A stretch of DNA of 12,249 bases from an uncultured Polaribacter sp. (GCA_913050305.1 CAJXAS010000030.1:1-12249), one strand, 5' to 3'. Positions 1 to 8,020 are shown, counted from the stretch's first letter. A program made the numbers and translations. The notes: generated by a model from the letters alone, not told the origin.

Positions 1-49
1 CAAATTTACGAAAATCTTTTTGTTTACCGAAGGTTTCGTTTTTGGACAT
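1..49 (-). CDS. Possible 5' end of a gene running off the left edge
   Basis: On the minus strand an ATG at 49-47 opens a frame of 16 codons to the window edge (MSKNETFGKQKDFRKF) without a stop. The ATG follows directly on the T-run of the terminator at 51-88 and has no ribosome binding site or good promoter ahead of it. A TAnnTTTG-like box also lies on the minus strand at 8-1, which would fit a promoter for a gene starting further left instead. I do not recognise the peptide. It could be a real N-terminus or chance. Confidence 0.22.
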   Translation of the reverse strand, partial: MSKNETFGKQKDFRKF

Positions 50-50
50 A

Positions 51-88
51 AAAAAAACCTCACAAATTTTAGTTTATGAGGTTTTTTT
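51..88 (-). terminator. Rho-independent terminator after the peptide transporter gene
   Basis: Bases 51-62 pair perfectly with 77-88 (A7-CCTCA against TGAGG-T7), giving a 12-bp stem with a 14-base loop. Read on the minus strand, the G/C-containing core is followed by a run of T, and it starts 13 bases past the stop codon of the POT gene at 102. The flanking A and T runs make it nearly symmetric, so it could also stop transcription arriving on the plus strand. Confidence 0.85.
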
Positions 89-101
89 AAAACTTTTATA
101 T

Positions 102-1526
102 CTAGCTATCTGCTAACTCGAAACCTTCAGCTTCTTCGTTTCTAGTTCCTTTGCTATCTTCAGCTCCATGCGTTAATCGTTTTATAGGTTTTAAAATTGC
201 AATAACTAAGACACCAAAAATGCTACATGTAACCGCAATACCCGTAAACACTTCAAAATCCCCTGCGTTTTCAGAAAGTCCTCCAATTAAACCTGCTAAT
301 TTGTTTCCTAATCCAGTAGCTGCAAAATAGGCGCCCATCATAAAAGAAGCATACTTTACAGGTGCTAGTTTCGTTATAAAAGACAATGCTACCGGAGATG
401 CACATAGTTCTCCTATGGTGTGAAATAAATAAGCCAATACCAACCAAATCATTGCTGATTTCTCTGCAACAACATCGCCATTCATAAGAACTTCAGATGC
501 AGCTTTACTCATAAAGAAAAAACCAAATGCCATAATAATTACACCGATAGCCATCTTAAATATAGATGAAGATTCTTTTCCTTTATTTTTTCGTTTATGC
601 CAAAAAGCACCAACAGCTGTTCCTAATACAATAATAAAAAAAGCATTGATAGACTGAAAAACAGCTGCAGGAATTTCATTTCCAATAAAAGGTAAAGAGA
701 ACGATAACATTCTATCGGTCTTCTGTTCTGTATACAAACTCATTAAACCACCAGCTTGCTCAAATGCGCCCCAAAATACAATGATAATCAAGAAAGATAA
801 AAACATTACTAACATTCTATCTTTTTCAATCTTGTTTAAAGGTTTTTTCAACAGGTCTTTATCCGGTGAATCTGCACTTCCAAGAAACTCTCCAACCTTT
901 CCTAAATACTTTATACCGTACATGTATACAACTTGCCCTATCGCCATTCCAATACCGGCCAAACCAAATCCGTAATGCCAACCATATTTAGCCGCAACAG
1001 CGCCAACGATGATAGCACCTAAAAAGGCACCTAAATTAATTCCGATATAAAAAACATAAAAACCTTTGTCTCTTCTATCATCCCCTTGTTTGTATAATCC
1101 ACCCACCATTGTAGAAATATTTGGTTTTAGAAATCCAACACCAGTGACGATAAATAAAAGTCCCGTAAAAAATGCCCATTGTGCATTAATAGCTAAAATA
1201 CTATGACCAATACAAAGCAAAATACCTCCTAACATTACTGCTTTTTTCTGACCTATAAATTTATCTGCTATCCAACCTCCTGGAATAGAGGTAAGGTAAA
1301 CAAACATCGTATAGGTTCCATAAAATGAAAGAGTCTCTCCGTTAGACCAGCCAAAACCAGATTGTGGATCTCCAAGAATAATAGGTGCAGCAAGATATAA
1401 TGTTAAGATGGCACGCATTCCATAATAGGAAAAGCGTTCCCACATTTCAACAAAAAATAATACATACAAGCCTACTGGATGTCCAAAAAGCTCTTTTTCA
1501 TGTGGTTGTTTTACTAAATTGTTCAT
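102..1526 (-). CDS. POT/PTR family proton-coupled peptide transporter
   Basis: A 474-residue inner-membrane protein of the major facilitator superfamily, POT (PTR2) family, which imports di- and tripeptides with protons. Hallmarks visible: the proton-coupling ExxERF motif in helix 1 (E27, E30, R31 in EMWERFSYYG), the FYxxYxxINxG signature at about 156-166, and the FEQ motif in the middle of the protein (FWGAFEQAGG). Hydrophobic segments run through the whole length, and the length is normal for bacterial members. The ATG start is 9 bases after the DPP IV stop codon, so the two genes are almost certainly cotranscribed: the peptidase makes dipeptides and this protein imports them. A strong terminator follows. 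Substrate preference cannot be read from the sequence. Confidence 0.95.
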   Translation of the reverse strand: MNNLVKQPHEKELFGHPVGLYVLFFVEMWERFSYYGMRAILTLYLAAPIILGDPQSGFGWSNGETLSFYGTYTMFVYLTSIPGGWIADKFIGQKKAVMLGGILLCIGHSILAINAQWAFFTGLLFIVTGVGFLKPNISTMVGGLYKQGDDRRDKGFYVFYIGINLGAFLGAIIVGAVAAKYGWHYGFGLAGIGMAIGQVVYMYGIKYLGKVGEFLGSADSPDKDLLKKPLNKIEKDRMLVMFLSFLIIIVFWGAFEQAGGLMSLYTEQKTDRMLSFSLPFIGNEIPAAVFQSINAFFIIVLGTAVGAFWHKRKNKGKESSSIFKMAIGVIIMAFGFFFMSKAASEVLMNGDVVAEKSAMIWLVLAYLFHTIGELCASPVALSFITKLAPVKYASFMMGAYFAATGLGNKLAGLIGGLSENAGDFEVFTGIAVTCSIFGVLVIAILKPIKRLTHGAEDSKGTRNEEAEGFELADS

Positions 1527-1535
1527 ATTTATCTT

Positions 1536-3746
1536 TTAGTTTTTAGTTGAATTATTAATTAAATGCGTTTCTACAAAATTTGTCATTTTAGTATATAAAT
1601 TTAAACGCATATTTTTTCCTTTGTAAATTCCATGTGTTCTATCTGGCACAATAAACATATCAAATTGTTTGTTGGCTTCAATTAAGGCATTTATCATTCT
1701 ATAAGAATTCTGCACGTGCACATTATCGTCTCCAGTTCCGTGTACTAATAAATAATTACCTTTTAATTTTTCTGCGTAATTTACAGGAGAATTATCATCA
1801 TAGCCACCCGGATTTTCTTGCGGAGTTCTTAAAAAACGTTCTGTATACACTGTATCATAAAAACGCCAAGAAGTAACTGGCGCTACTGCAATTGCTGTGG
1901 TAAAGATATCGCTTCCTTTTAAAAGTGAATTGGTACTCATGTGGCCTCCAAAAGACCAACCCCAAATACCCATATTGTTTTCGTCGATATAAGCGCGCTC
2001 TGCTAATTTTTTTGCAGCTGCTATTTGATCTTCCGTTTCATATTTCACCAAGTTTAAATACGTAGACTTTTTAAAATCACTACCTTTAAAACCAGTTCCA
2101 CGGCCGTCTACACAAACTACAATCATTCCTTTTTGCGCTAGCATGTTGTGCCAATAATCGTTACTAGCATTCCATTTATTTGCAACTTGCTGAGATCCTG
2201 GACCAGAATATTGAAACATTAAAACCGGATATTTTTTAGTGGCATTAAAGTTTGTAGGTTTTAGCATCCACATATTTAATTCGTTGCCATTAATAGAAAT
2301 GGTAGAGAATTCTTTCTTACCCATTTCGTATTTAGAAATTCTTTCTTTTAAAGTAGCATTGTCTTTTATTACTTTTAGCATGTTACCTTCCGCAGTTATT
2401 AAAGAGTAAATTGGCGGAATTTCTGAAGTAGAAAAGGTATTGATAAAGTAGTTTAAGTTTTTACTGAAAGAAGCCACACTAGTTCCTGCAATGCTAGTTA
2501 ATAGTTTTTTATTAAGGCCATCTAAATGAATAGAGTACACGCCTCTATTTATAGAACCATTTTCTACAGACTGATAGTAAATGGTCTTTTTTTCTTTGTT
2601 ATACCCGTAATAATTGGTTACTTCCCAATTCCCTTTGGTAATTTGTTTGATTAAACTTCCAGAAAAATCATAATGATATATATGATTGAAACCATCTTTT
2701 TCGCTTGTCCAAATAAAACTGTTGTCATTTAAAAAAGTAAGGTTGTCTGTAATGTCAATGTAGGCTTTGTCTGTTTCTTCTAATAATAAAGTTGCACTAT
2801 TGTTAAAAGCATTTACTTTATGAAGCTTTAGATTGTTTTGATGACGATTTAAAGTAGTGGCTACTAAAACATTTGCATCATGAGACCATTTAATTCTAGG
2901 AATATATTCATATGCTCCTAAATCAATATTTTTGGTTTCTTGAGAAGAAAGCACATACATATGCAAGGTTACATCTGCATTTTTTTCTCCTGCCTTTGGA
3001 TATTTAAAAACTTGTTGGTTTGGGTAATTACCGTTCCCAACTAGATCCATAGAAAAAGTAGGAACTTTGCTTTCATCAAAGCGTAAAAAAGCTAAATAGT
3101 TGCTATTTTTACTCCATTCAAAAGCACTAACAAAGCCAAACTCTTCTTCATACACCCAGTCTGTAATTCCGTTAATAACTTCATTAAACTTGCCGTCTTT
3201 GGTAATTTGTGTAACCGTATTGCCGTTGCTTAAGTTTAAAATATAAATATTATTACTTTTAGCATAGGCTATTTTTTTGCTATCCGGAGAAAAACTAGGC
3301 TCTTGAATATCTTCTCCTATTAAGGTTAGTTTTTTAGAAGGGATGTGGTAGTAATAAAAAGTACCAGTGAAAGAACGTCTATATATTTTTTTAAAGTTTG
3401 TTCCTAAAATTAATGAAGATTCTTCTTCGTTAAAAGTATACGATGAAAAATTATTTAAGCCCTCTAAATTTGAGCTACTTACAATTGTTTCAACTTTTTC
3501 TAAAGTTTTATAACTGTATTTGTCTACCGTTGTATTTCCGTAACTACTCCAATTTAATAACGAATAGAAATCCCCGTTCATTGCATTTAAGGCATTCATT
3601 CTTTCTGGAGAAAAAGTGCCATCCCAAATTTCATTTAATGTAATTTCTTTTAATTCTGCAGTATTGTTGATTACTATTGTGCTTGTTTTACAGCTAGCAA
3701 GTAAAATAATAGTTGCTAAAATGAAGATTCTATTCATTAAGTACAT
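1536..3746 (-). CDS. S9B family dipeptidyl-peptidase IV, lipoprotein
   Basis: A 736-residue serine peptidase that removes N-terminal dipeptides (family preference: Pro or Ala in second position). The N-terminus is a lipoprotein signal with lipobox LASC (Cys19), so the mature enzyme is probably membrane-anchored in the periplasm or at the surface. A beta-propeller domain fills about residues 40-480; it carries the substrate N-terminus clamp DWVYEEE (196-202, the last two Glu matching human DPP4 E205/E206) and an Arg at 123 resembling R125. The C-terminal alpha/beta hydrolase has nucleophile Ser598 in GWSFGG, Asp673 in HGTGDDNVH and His705 in DRTHG, plus the oxyanion Tyr in QYSGPGSQ. It is complete and looks active. 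The start at 3746 is uncertain: an in-frame ATG at 3737 gives a more compact signal peptide. It is first in an operon with the peptide transporter. I found no consensus promoter in the divergent spacer on this strand. Confidence 0.95.
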   Translation of the reverse strand: MYLMNRIFILATIILLASCKTSTIVINNTAELKEITLNEIWDGTFSPERMNALNAMNGDFYSLLNWSSYGNTTVDKYSYKTLEKVETIVSSSNLEGLNNFSSYTFNEEESSLILGTNFKKIYRRSFTGTFYYYHIPSKKLTLIGEDIQEPSFSPDSKKIAYAKSNNIYILNLSNGNTVTQITKDGKFNEVINGITDWVYEEEFGFVSAFEWSKNSNYLAFLRFDESKVPTFSMDLVGNGNYPNQQVFKYPKAGEKNADVTLHMYVLSSQETKNIDLGAYEYIPRIKWSHDANVLVATTLNRHQNNLKLHKVNAFNNSATLLLEETDKAYIDITDNLTFLNDNSFIWTSEKDGFNHIYHYDFSGSLIKQITKGNWEVTNYYGYNKEKKTIYYQSVENGSINRGVYSIHLDGLNKKLLTSIAGTSVASFSKNLNYFINTFSTSEIPPIYSLITAEGNMLKVIKDNATLKERISKYEMGKKEFSTISINGNELNMWMLKPTNFNATKKYPVLMFQYSGPGSQQVANKWNASNDYWHNMLAQKGMIVVCVDGRGTGFKGSDFKKSTYLNLVKYETEDQIAAAKKLAERAYIDENNMGIWGWSFGGHMSTNSLLKGSDIFTTAIAVAPVTSWRFYDTVYTERFLRTPQENPGGYDDNSPVNYAEKLKGNYLLVHGTGDDNVHVQNSYRMINALIEANKQFDMFIVPDRTHGIYKGKNMRLNLYTKMTNFVETHLINNSTKN

Positions 3747-3821
3747 TGATTTTAATAAAGGTTCGTCAAGTTTACGTAAAAATTCGCAAAAAATGTTTTA
3801 AAAAACGAGAAATCTTGAATA

Positions 3822-3855
3822 TTGTGTAATGTTTTAGCGGATTGATTTATATTTG
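3822..3855 (+). promoter_or_regulatory. Bacteroidota-type promoter for HMG-CoA reductase
   Basis: A perfect -7 box TATATTTG (consensus TAnnTTTG) lies at 3848-3855, with a TTG at 3822-3824 as candidate -33 element (23-base spacing, at the long end of the usual range). Transcription would begin near 3861, giving a leader of about 20 bases before the ATG at 3881. The box is in the 134-base divergent spacer between the DPP IV and HMG-CoA reductase genes. The same spacer has a 10-base palindrome TTTACGTAAA at 3771-3780, closer to the DPP IV start. Confidence 0.6.
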
Positions 3856-3880
3856 TTCTAGATAGATTATAGCGCAAGAA

Positions 3881-5161
3881 ATGAGTAAGAAAATATCGGG
3901 TTTTTCTAAGTTTACAAAAGAGGAAAAAATAAAATGGTTGGCAGAAAACTATTTTAAGAATAGTTCAATTACAATTGCTACCATTAAGCAATATTGGAAC
4001 GATGCTGAAAACTTGCAACAATTGCATGACGATTTCATAGAAAACACTATTTCTAATTTTTATTTACCAATGGGTGTTGCCCCAAATTTCTTGATAAATA
4101 ATAAGGAGTACGCAATACCAATGGTTACGGAAGAAAGTTCTGTGGTTGCTGCAGCATCTTTGGTTGCTAAATTTTGGAGTACAAAAGGTGGTTTTAAAAC
4201 AACTGTTTTAGGAACTACTAAAATTGGACAGGTACACTTTATTTTTGAAGGTAAAAAAGCCGATTTAGAAATCTATTTTAATAAAAATAAGACTGAATTA
4301 TATACTGCAACGGCATCCATTACTAAAAATATGGAAAAACGTGGCGGTGGAATTTTAGACATACAATTGGTTGACAAAACCGATACATTAAAAAATTATT
4401 ATCAGTTGCACGTCACCTTTGAAACCAAAGACTCTATGGGGGCCAATTTTATCAATTCTTGTTTAGAAGCAATAGCTGCTAAATTTAGCACTGATGAAAT
4501 TGAAATAGTAATGAGTATTTTATCCAATTACATTCCAGAATGTTTGGTGAGAGCAGAAGTAAGTTGCAATATTGAAGATTTGGGTGGTGAGGATCCACAG
4601 AAATTTGCAGAGAAATTTTACCAGGCAGTTAAAATTGCGGAAGTAGAACCATACAGAGCAGTAACCCATAATAAAGGAATTATGAACGGAATAGATGCTG
4701 TAGTTATTGCAACAGGAAATGATTTTAGAGCTGTGGAAGCTGGAGTGCATGCTTACGCGGCACGATCAGGAAGTTATACAAGTCTTTCTCATTGTAGCAT
4801 AGATAACGGTGTTTTTAAGTTTTGGTTAGAGTTGCCTTTGGCCGTTGGAACTGTAGGAGGCATTACCGCATTGCATCCTTTAGCAAAGTTGTCTTTAGAA
4901 ATGTTGCAAAAGCCCTCTGCAAAAGATTTAATGCAAATTATGGCAACTGCCGGTTTGGCTCAGAATTTTGCTGCCTTAAGAGCTTTAACAACCAAAGGGA
5001 TTCAGCACGGTCATATGAAGATGCACTTGCAGAATATCTTAAATCAGTTGGGTGTAAACAATTTAGAGAAAGAGGAAATTACAAAATATTTCGAAGGAAA
5101 AACAGTTTCTCATGCTGCCGTAGTTTCTAAGTTTGAGGCAATAAGGAAAACAATTAATTAG
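3881..5161 (+). CDS. mvaA: Class II hydroxymethylglutaryl-CoA reductase
   Basis: A soluble 426-residue enzyme with the length and motif order of class II HMG-CoA reductases (Pseudomonas mevalonii type); there is no membrane anchor. It interconverts HMG-CoA and mevalonate. Motifs: ENTISNFYLPMGVA near 54-67, EESSVVAAAS (84-93, catalytic Glu85), THNKGIMNGID (262-272, catalytic Lys265), ATGNDFRAVEAG (catalytic Asp281) and GIQHGHMKMH (catalytic His378). All four catalytic residues are present, so it should be active. By hand alignment the position of P. mevalonii Asp146, which selects NADH, is Thr here, so NADPH use is possible. A GHMP kinase follows, which argues for a biosynthetic role in isoprenoid supply rather than mevalonate breakdown. 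The ATG at 3881 sits just downstream of a consensus promoter. Confidence 0.96.
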   Translation: MSKKISGFSKFTKEEKIKWLAENYFKNSSITIATIKQYWNDAENLQQLHDDFIENTISNFYLPMGVAPNFLINNKEYAIPMVTEESSVVAAASLVAKFWSTKGGFKTTVLGTTKIGQVHFIFEGKKADLEIYFNKNKTELYTATASITKNMEKRGGGILDIQLVDKTDTLKNYYQLHVTFETKDSMGANFINSCLEAIAAKFSTDEIEIVMSILSNYIPECLVRAEVSCNIEDLGGEDPQKFAEKFYQAVKIAEVEPYRAVTHNKGIMNGIDAVVIATGNDFRAVEAGVHAYAARSGSYTSLSHCSIDNGVFKFWLELPLAVGTVGGITALHPLAKLSLEMLQKPSAKDLMQIMATAGLAQNFAALRALTTKGIQHGHMKMHLQNILNQLGVNNLEKEEITKYFEGKTVSHAAVVSKFEAIRKTIN

Positions 5162-5179
5162 GGCGTTTAAGTGCTAAAA

Positions 5180-5198
5180 AAGAACCGTAAAGGTTCTT
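5180..5198. other. Intergenic hairpin; terminator-like on the minus strand
   Basis: AAGAACC (5180-5186) pairs with GGTTCTT (5192-5198) around a 5-base loop. On the plus strand no T-run follows, so it should not stop transcription from the reductase into the GHMP kinase gene, but it could stabilise or process the mRNA. On the minus strand the stem is followed by a run of six T, the layout of an intrinsic terminator, although no minus-strand gene ends here. It could block antisense transcription; its role is not known. Confidence 0.5.
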
Positions 5199-5225
5199 GT
5201 TGTAGCAAGAAAAAATATAAAAATT

Positions 5226-6155
5226 TTGAAAAATTATTATTCAAACGGTAAGCTCTTATTAACAGGTGAATACTTGGTGTTAGACGGGGCAAAGTCTTTA
5301 GCCTTGCCAACAAAATTTGGACAAGATTTGGTAGTAGAAAGCATACCGGAGCCACAAATTATCTGGGGAAGTTTTACGCATTCGGGAGATTGTTGGTTTG
5401 AAGCAGTTTTCGATTTAAAGAAATTACGTTTGGTAAGTTGTAATTTTAATTCCAACAAAGAAGGCAATGCAGAGGTAATTGCAGAGACCTTATTAGATAT
5501 TCTAAAAGAAGCTAAAAAAGCAAATCCAGATTTTTTAAATACGGCATCGGGCTTTGTTGTAAAAACAAACCTAACATTTTCAAGAGAATGGGGATTAGGA
5601 ACTTCATCAACCTTAATAAATTCTATTGCTAAGTGGGCACAAGTAGATGCCTTTCAATTGCTGTGGAATTCCTTTAAAGGAAGTGGGTATGATATTGCAT
5701 GTGCACAGAACGATACACCTATATTTTATCAAATTGAACATAAAAAACCAGTAGTAGAGCAGGTGGTATTCAATCCTAGTTTTAAGGAGAACTTGTTCTT
5801 TGTGCATTTAAATCAGAAGCAAGATTCTAAAGAGGGTATTGCAAAGTTTAGAGAAAGTGGTCTTGATTTTCAGAAAGAAATTACAGCAGTTTCAGCTATT
5901 TCAGAGCAGTTTTTAAAAGTAAGTACCATTGTAGAATTCAATAAATTGATAATAGCGCATGAGCAAATTATTAGCTCAATTATCAAATTAAAACCAGTAA
6001 AAGAAAGACTATTCTCTAATTATTTCGGAGAAATAAAAAGTTTGGGTGCTTGGGGTGGCGATTTTATAATGGTTACAGGAAATGAGCAAACTCCAACGTA
6101 TTTTAAGAATAAAGGATTTGAAACAATTCTTTCTTATTCAGAAATGATTTTATAA
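5226..6155 (+). CDS. GYDIA-family GHMP kinase, probable mevalonate-pathway kinase
   Basis: A 309-residue GHMP-superfamily small-molecule kinase. Motif 1 is GKLLLTGEYLVLDGA (8-22), very like the N-termini of mevalonate and phosphomevalonate kinases; the ATP-binding loop is EWGLGTSST (121-129); GSGYDIA (152-158) names the family and resembles the GSGFDVA motif of eukaryotic phosphomevalonate kinases; the C-terminal glycine motif is GAWGGDF (274-280). It follows HMG-CoA reductase by 64 bases on the same strand, supporting action on mevalonate or mevalonate 5-phosphate. The specific substrate is an inference. The start is a TTG at 5226: no in-frame ATG lies just upstream, the next Met is far inside, and motif 1 begins at residue 8, so a later start would remove it. 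An A/G-rich stretch ahead of the TTG is a weak ribosome binding site. Confidence 0.9.
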   Translation: MKNYYSNGKLLLTGEYLVLDGAKSLALPTKFGQDLVVESIPEPQIIWGSFTHSGDCWFEAVFDLKKLRLVSCNFNSNKEGNAEVIAETLLDILKEAKKANPDFLNTASGFVVKTNLTFSREWGLGTSSTLINSIAKWAQVDAFQLLWNSFKGSGYDIACAQNDTPIFYQIEHKKPVVEQVVFNPSFKENLFFVHLNQKQDSKEGIAKFRESGLDFQKEITAVSAISEQFLKVSTIVEFNKLIIAHEQIISSIIKLKPVKERLFSNYFGEIKSLGAWGGDFIMVTGNEQTPTYFKNKGFETILSYSEMIL

Positions 6156-6175
6156 ATTAAGAAGACGGCACAATT

Positions 6176-6189
6176 TTCTAACGTTAGAA
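6176..6189. promoter_or_regulatory. 14-base perfect palindrome upstream of the flavoprotein gene
   Basis: TTCTAACGTTAGAA is a perfect palindrome in the 61-base gap between the GHMP kinase stop and the flavoprotein ATG at 6217. It lies 27 bases before that ATG. No consensus -7 box is seen in the gap, so it could be an operator for an unrecognised promoter, an mRNA structure, or chance. It has no T-run and is not a terminator. Confidence 0.3.
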
Positions 6190-6216
6190 TAAAAATGGCA
6201 GTCTAAAACATAAAAA

Positions 6217-7431
6217 ATGAAGAAAATAGTAATTATTGGAGGTGGAGCAGCAGGATATTTTACAGCTATTAATGCCAAAGAAAGTAATCCTAATTTGGAC
6301 GTTACTATTCTTGAAAAAGGAAAAGAAGTCTTGCAGAAAGTAAAGATATCTGGCGGTGGAAGATGCAACGTTACACATGCGTGTTTTGAACCAAAGGAAT
6401 TGGTAAAATTTTATCCAAGAGGAGAAAAAGAATTATTAGGGCCTTTTCATCAATTTATGACAGGCGATACGTTTGAGTGGTTTGATGATCGTGGGGTGCC
6501 GTTAAAAATTGAAGGAGATAACCGTGTTTTTCCAGAAGCAAACACAAGTCAGGCAATTATAGATTGTTTTCAAAAATCAGTAGATACTTTAGGGATTAAA
6601 GTATTAAGAAATCACGGAGTAAATACGGTAACAAAGAAAGATGATACTTGGAGTATCCATACAAAAGAGCAAGTATTCGAAGCAGATCAATTGGTAATTG
6701 CTGCAGGAAGTTCTAAAAAAGTTTGGGAATTGTGCGAAACTTTAGACCATGCAGTTGTAGCTCCAGTGCCCTCTTTGTTTACCTTTAATATTAACGATAA
6801 AAGATTGGTAGATTTATTAGGAACCTCTGTACCAAATGCTACGGTAACTATTTCTGGAACAAAATTAGAAGCTTCCGGTCCGCTGTTAATTACACATTGG
6901 GGTATGAGTGGCCCGGCAGTGTTAAAATTATCTGCTTTTGGTGCAAGAATTTTGGCAGACAAGCACTACCAATATAATGTAGAAGTAAATTGGTTGTCTA
7001 GACCAACAGACAAAGTTTTAAATGTTTTATTGAATTTAAAAAAGAAAGAACCTCGTAAAACAGTTATTTTAAAATCTCCTTTTACAGAAGTTTCTAGAAG
7101 ATTATGGGAGCGTTTTGTCTTGTTTTCTGATATTTCTAAAACGCAAAATTGGGCAGATTTAAACAATGCACAATTAGAAAAATTAGCAAATCAGCTTACA
7201 AAAGGAATCTACAATGCAAACGGTAGAACTACTTTTAAAGAAGAATTTGTAACCGCTGGAGGTGTAGATTTAAAAGAAATTAACTTTAAACGTTTTGAAA
7301 GCAGAAAGCACAACAACCTTTTCTTTGTGGGTGAAGTTTTAAATATAGACGCCGTAACAGGTGGCTTTAACTTTCAGAATGCTTGGACAGGTGGTTATAT
7401 TTGCGCAAAGGCATTGGCAGAAGAAGTGTAG
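6217..7431 (+). CDS. HI0933/BaiN-like NAD(P)/FAD-dependent oxidoreductase
   Basis: A 404-residue flavoprotein of the HI0933 (YhiN, BaiN/RdsA) family, at the family's usual length of about 400. The N-terminus is a Rossmann FAD-binding fold with GGGAAG at 8-13; the family signature ISGGGRCNVTH is at 44-54, and the C-terminal FAD-contacting segment reads GEVLNIDAVTGGFNFQNAW. Family members are soluble FAD enzymes; BaiN acts in bile-acid dehydroxylation, but most members, including E. coli YhiN, have no settled substrate, so I give no specific reaction. The ATG at 6217 is right because the FAD motif begins at residue 8. It lies 61 bases after the GHMP kinase and 34 bases before the thioredoxin-fold gene, so all four plus-strand genes may share transcripts. 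Confidence 0.93.
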   Translation: MKKIVIIGGGAAGYFTAINAKESNPNLDVTILEKGKEVLQKVKISGGGRCNVTHACFEPKELVKFYPRGEKELLGPFHQFMTGDTFEWFDDRGVPLKIEGDNRVFPEANTSQAIIDCFQKSVDTLGIKVLRNHGVNTVTKKDDTWSIHTKEQVFEADQLVIAAGSSKKVWELCETLDHAVVAPVPSLFTFNINDKRLVDLLGTSVPNATVTISGTKLEASGPLLITHWGMSGPAVLKLSAFGARILADKHYQYNVEVNWLSRPTDKVLNVLLNLKKKEPRKTVILKSPFTEVSRRLWERFVLFSDISKTQNWADLNNAQLEKLANQLTKGIYNANGRTTFKEEFVTAGGVDLKEINFKRFESRKHNNLFFVGEVLNIDAVTGGFNFQNAWTGGYICAKALAEEV

Positions 7432-7465
7432 GATTTTATTATCATTAATAACTAATAATCAACAG

Positions 7466-8020
7466 ATGGCGCTAACAGAATCCAACGAATTTAAAACAGG
7501 TACAATCGCACCAGATTTTACTTTAATAAACACGGTAAATAACACCTTTCTCTCTTTAGCGGAGGCAAAAGGAGAAAAAGGAACTGTAATTATGTTTATC
7601 TGTAATCATTGTCCTTTTGTAATTCATGTAAATACAGCATTGGTGCAAATGGCAAATGAATACCAAGCAAAAGGCATACAATTTATAGCTATTAGTAGTA
7701 ATGAAATTGAGAACTACCCAGAAGACGGACCGGAATTGATGCAGCAGGTTGCAAAAGAGTTAAACTATCCTTTTCCATATTTATATGATGAAAGTCAAGA
7801 GGTTGCAAAAGCATACGATGCAGCTTGCACGCCAGATTTTTATGTTTTTGATGCCGATTTAAAATCGGTGTATCATGGACAATTAGATGCTGCTAGACCT
7901 GGAAATGGAAAACCAGTATCAGGCCAAGATATTCGAAATGTGATGGATAATTTGCTCGAAAATAAAGAGGTTTTAGAAAACCAGAAACCGAGTGTTGGCT
8001 GTGGTATTAAGTGGAGGTAA
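7466..8020 (+). CDS. Peroxiredoxin-like thioredoxin-fold protein
   Basis: A 184-residue AhpC/TSA (redoxin) domain protein. It opens with GTIAPDFTLINTVN, typical of peroxiredoxin-like domains, and has a CxxC redox site in FICNHCPFVIHVN (Cys46, Cys49), a third Cys before a probable cis-Pro in ACTPDFYVFD (Cys121, Pro123), and Cys179 near the C-terminus. No signal peptide is seen, so it should be cytoplasmic. It probably acts as a thiol-disulfide reductase or peroxidase; the partner is unknown. The frame stays open upstream into the end of the flavoprotein gene (from 7361), but the ATG at 7466 gives the normal N-terminus for this family and avoids the overlap. The 78-base convergent gap after it holds no clear terminator. 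Confidence 0.92.
   Translation: MALTESNEFKTGTIAPDFTLINTVNNTFLSLAEAKGEKGTVIMFICNHCPFVIHVNTALVQMANEYQAKGIQFIAISSNEIENYPEDGPELMQQVAKELNYPFPYLYDESQEVAKAYDAACTPDFYVFDADLKSVYHGQLDAARPGNGKPVSGQDIRNVMDNLLENKEVLENQKPSVGCGIKWR

Noticed and set aside
3771..3780. Palindrome TTTACGTAAA in the divergent spacer
   Set aside because: Short and AT-rich; expected by chance at this composition, and no promoter for the DPP IV gene was found to anchor it.
3616..3801. Plus-strand open frame over the DPP IV signal peptide and divergent spacer
   Set aside because: Antisense to the lipoprotein start, with no promoter or domain of its own.
4520..4750. Minus-strand open frame inside the HMG-CoA reductase gene
   Set aside because: Lies over the catalytic Lys region of the reductase; a shadow of the real frame.
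7361..7465. N-terminal extension of the thioredoxin-fold frame into the end of the flavoprotein gene
   Set aside because: The 35 extra residues do not look like a redoxin N-terminus or a signal peptide, and the ATG at 7466 gives the standard family start.
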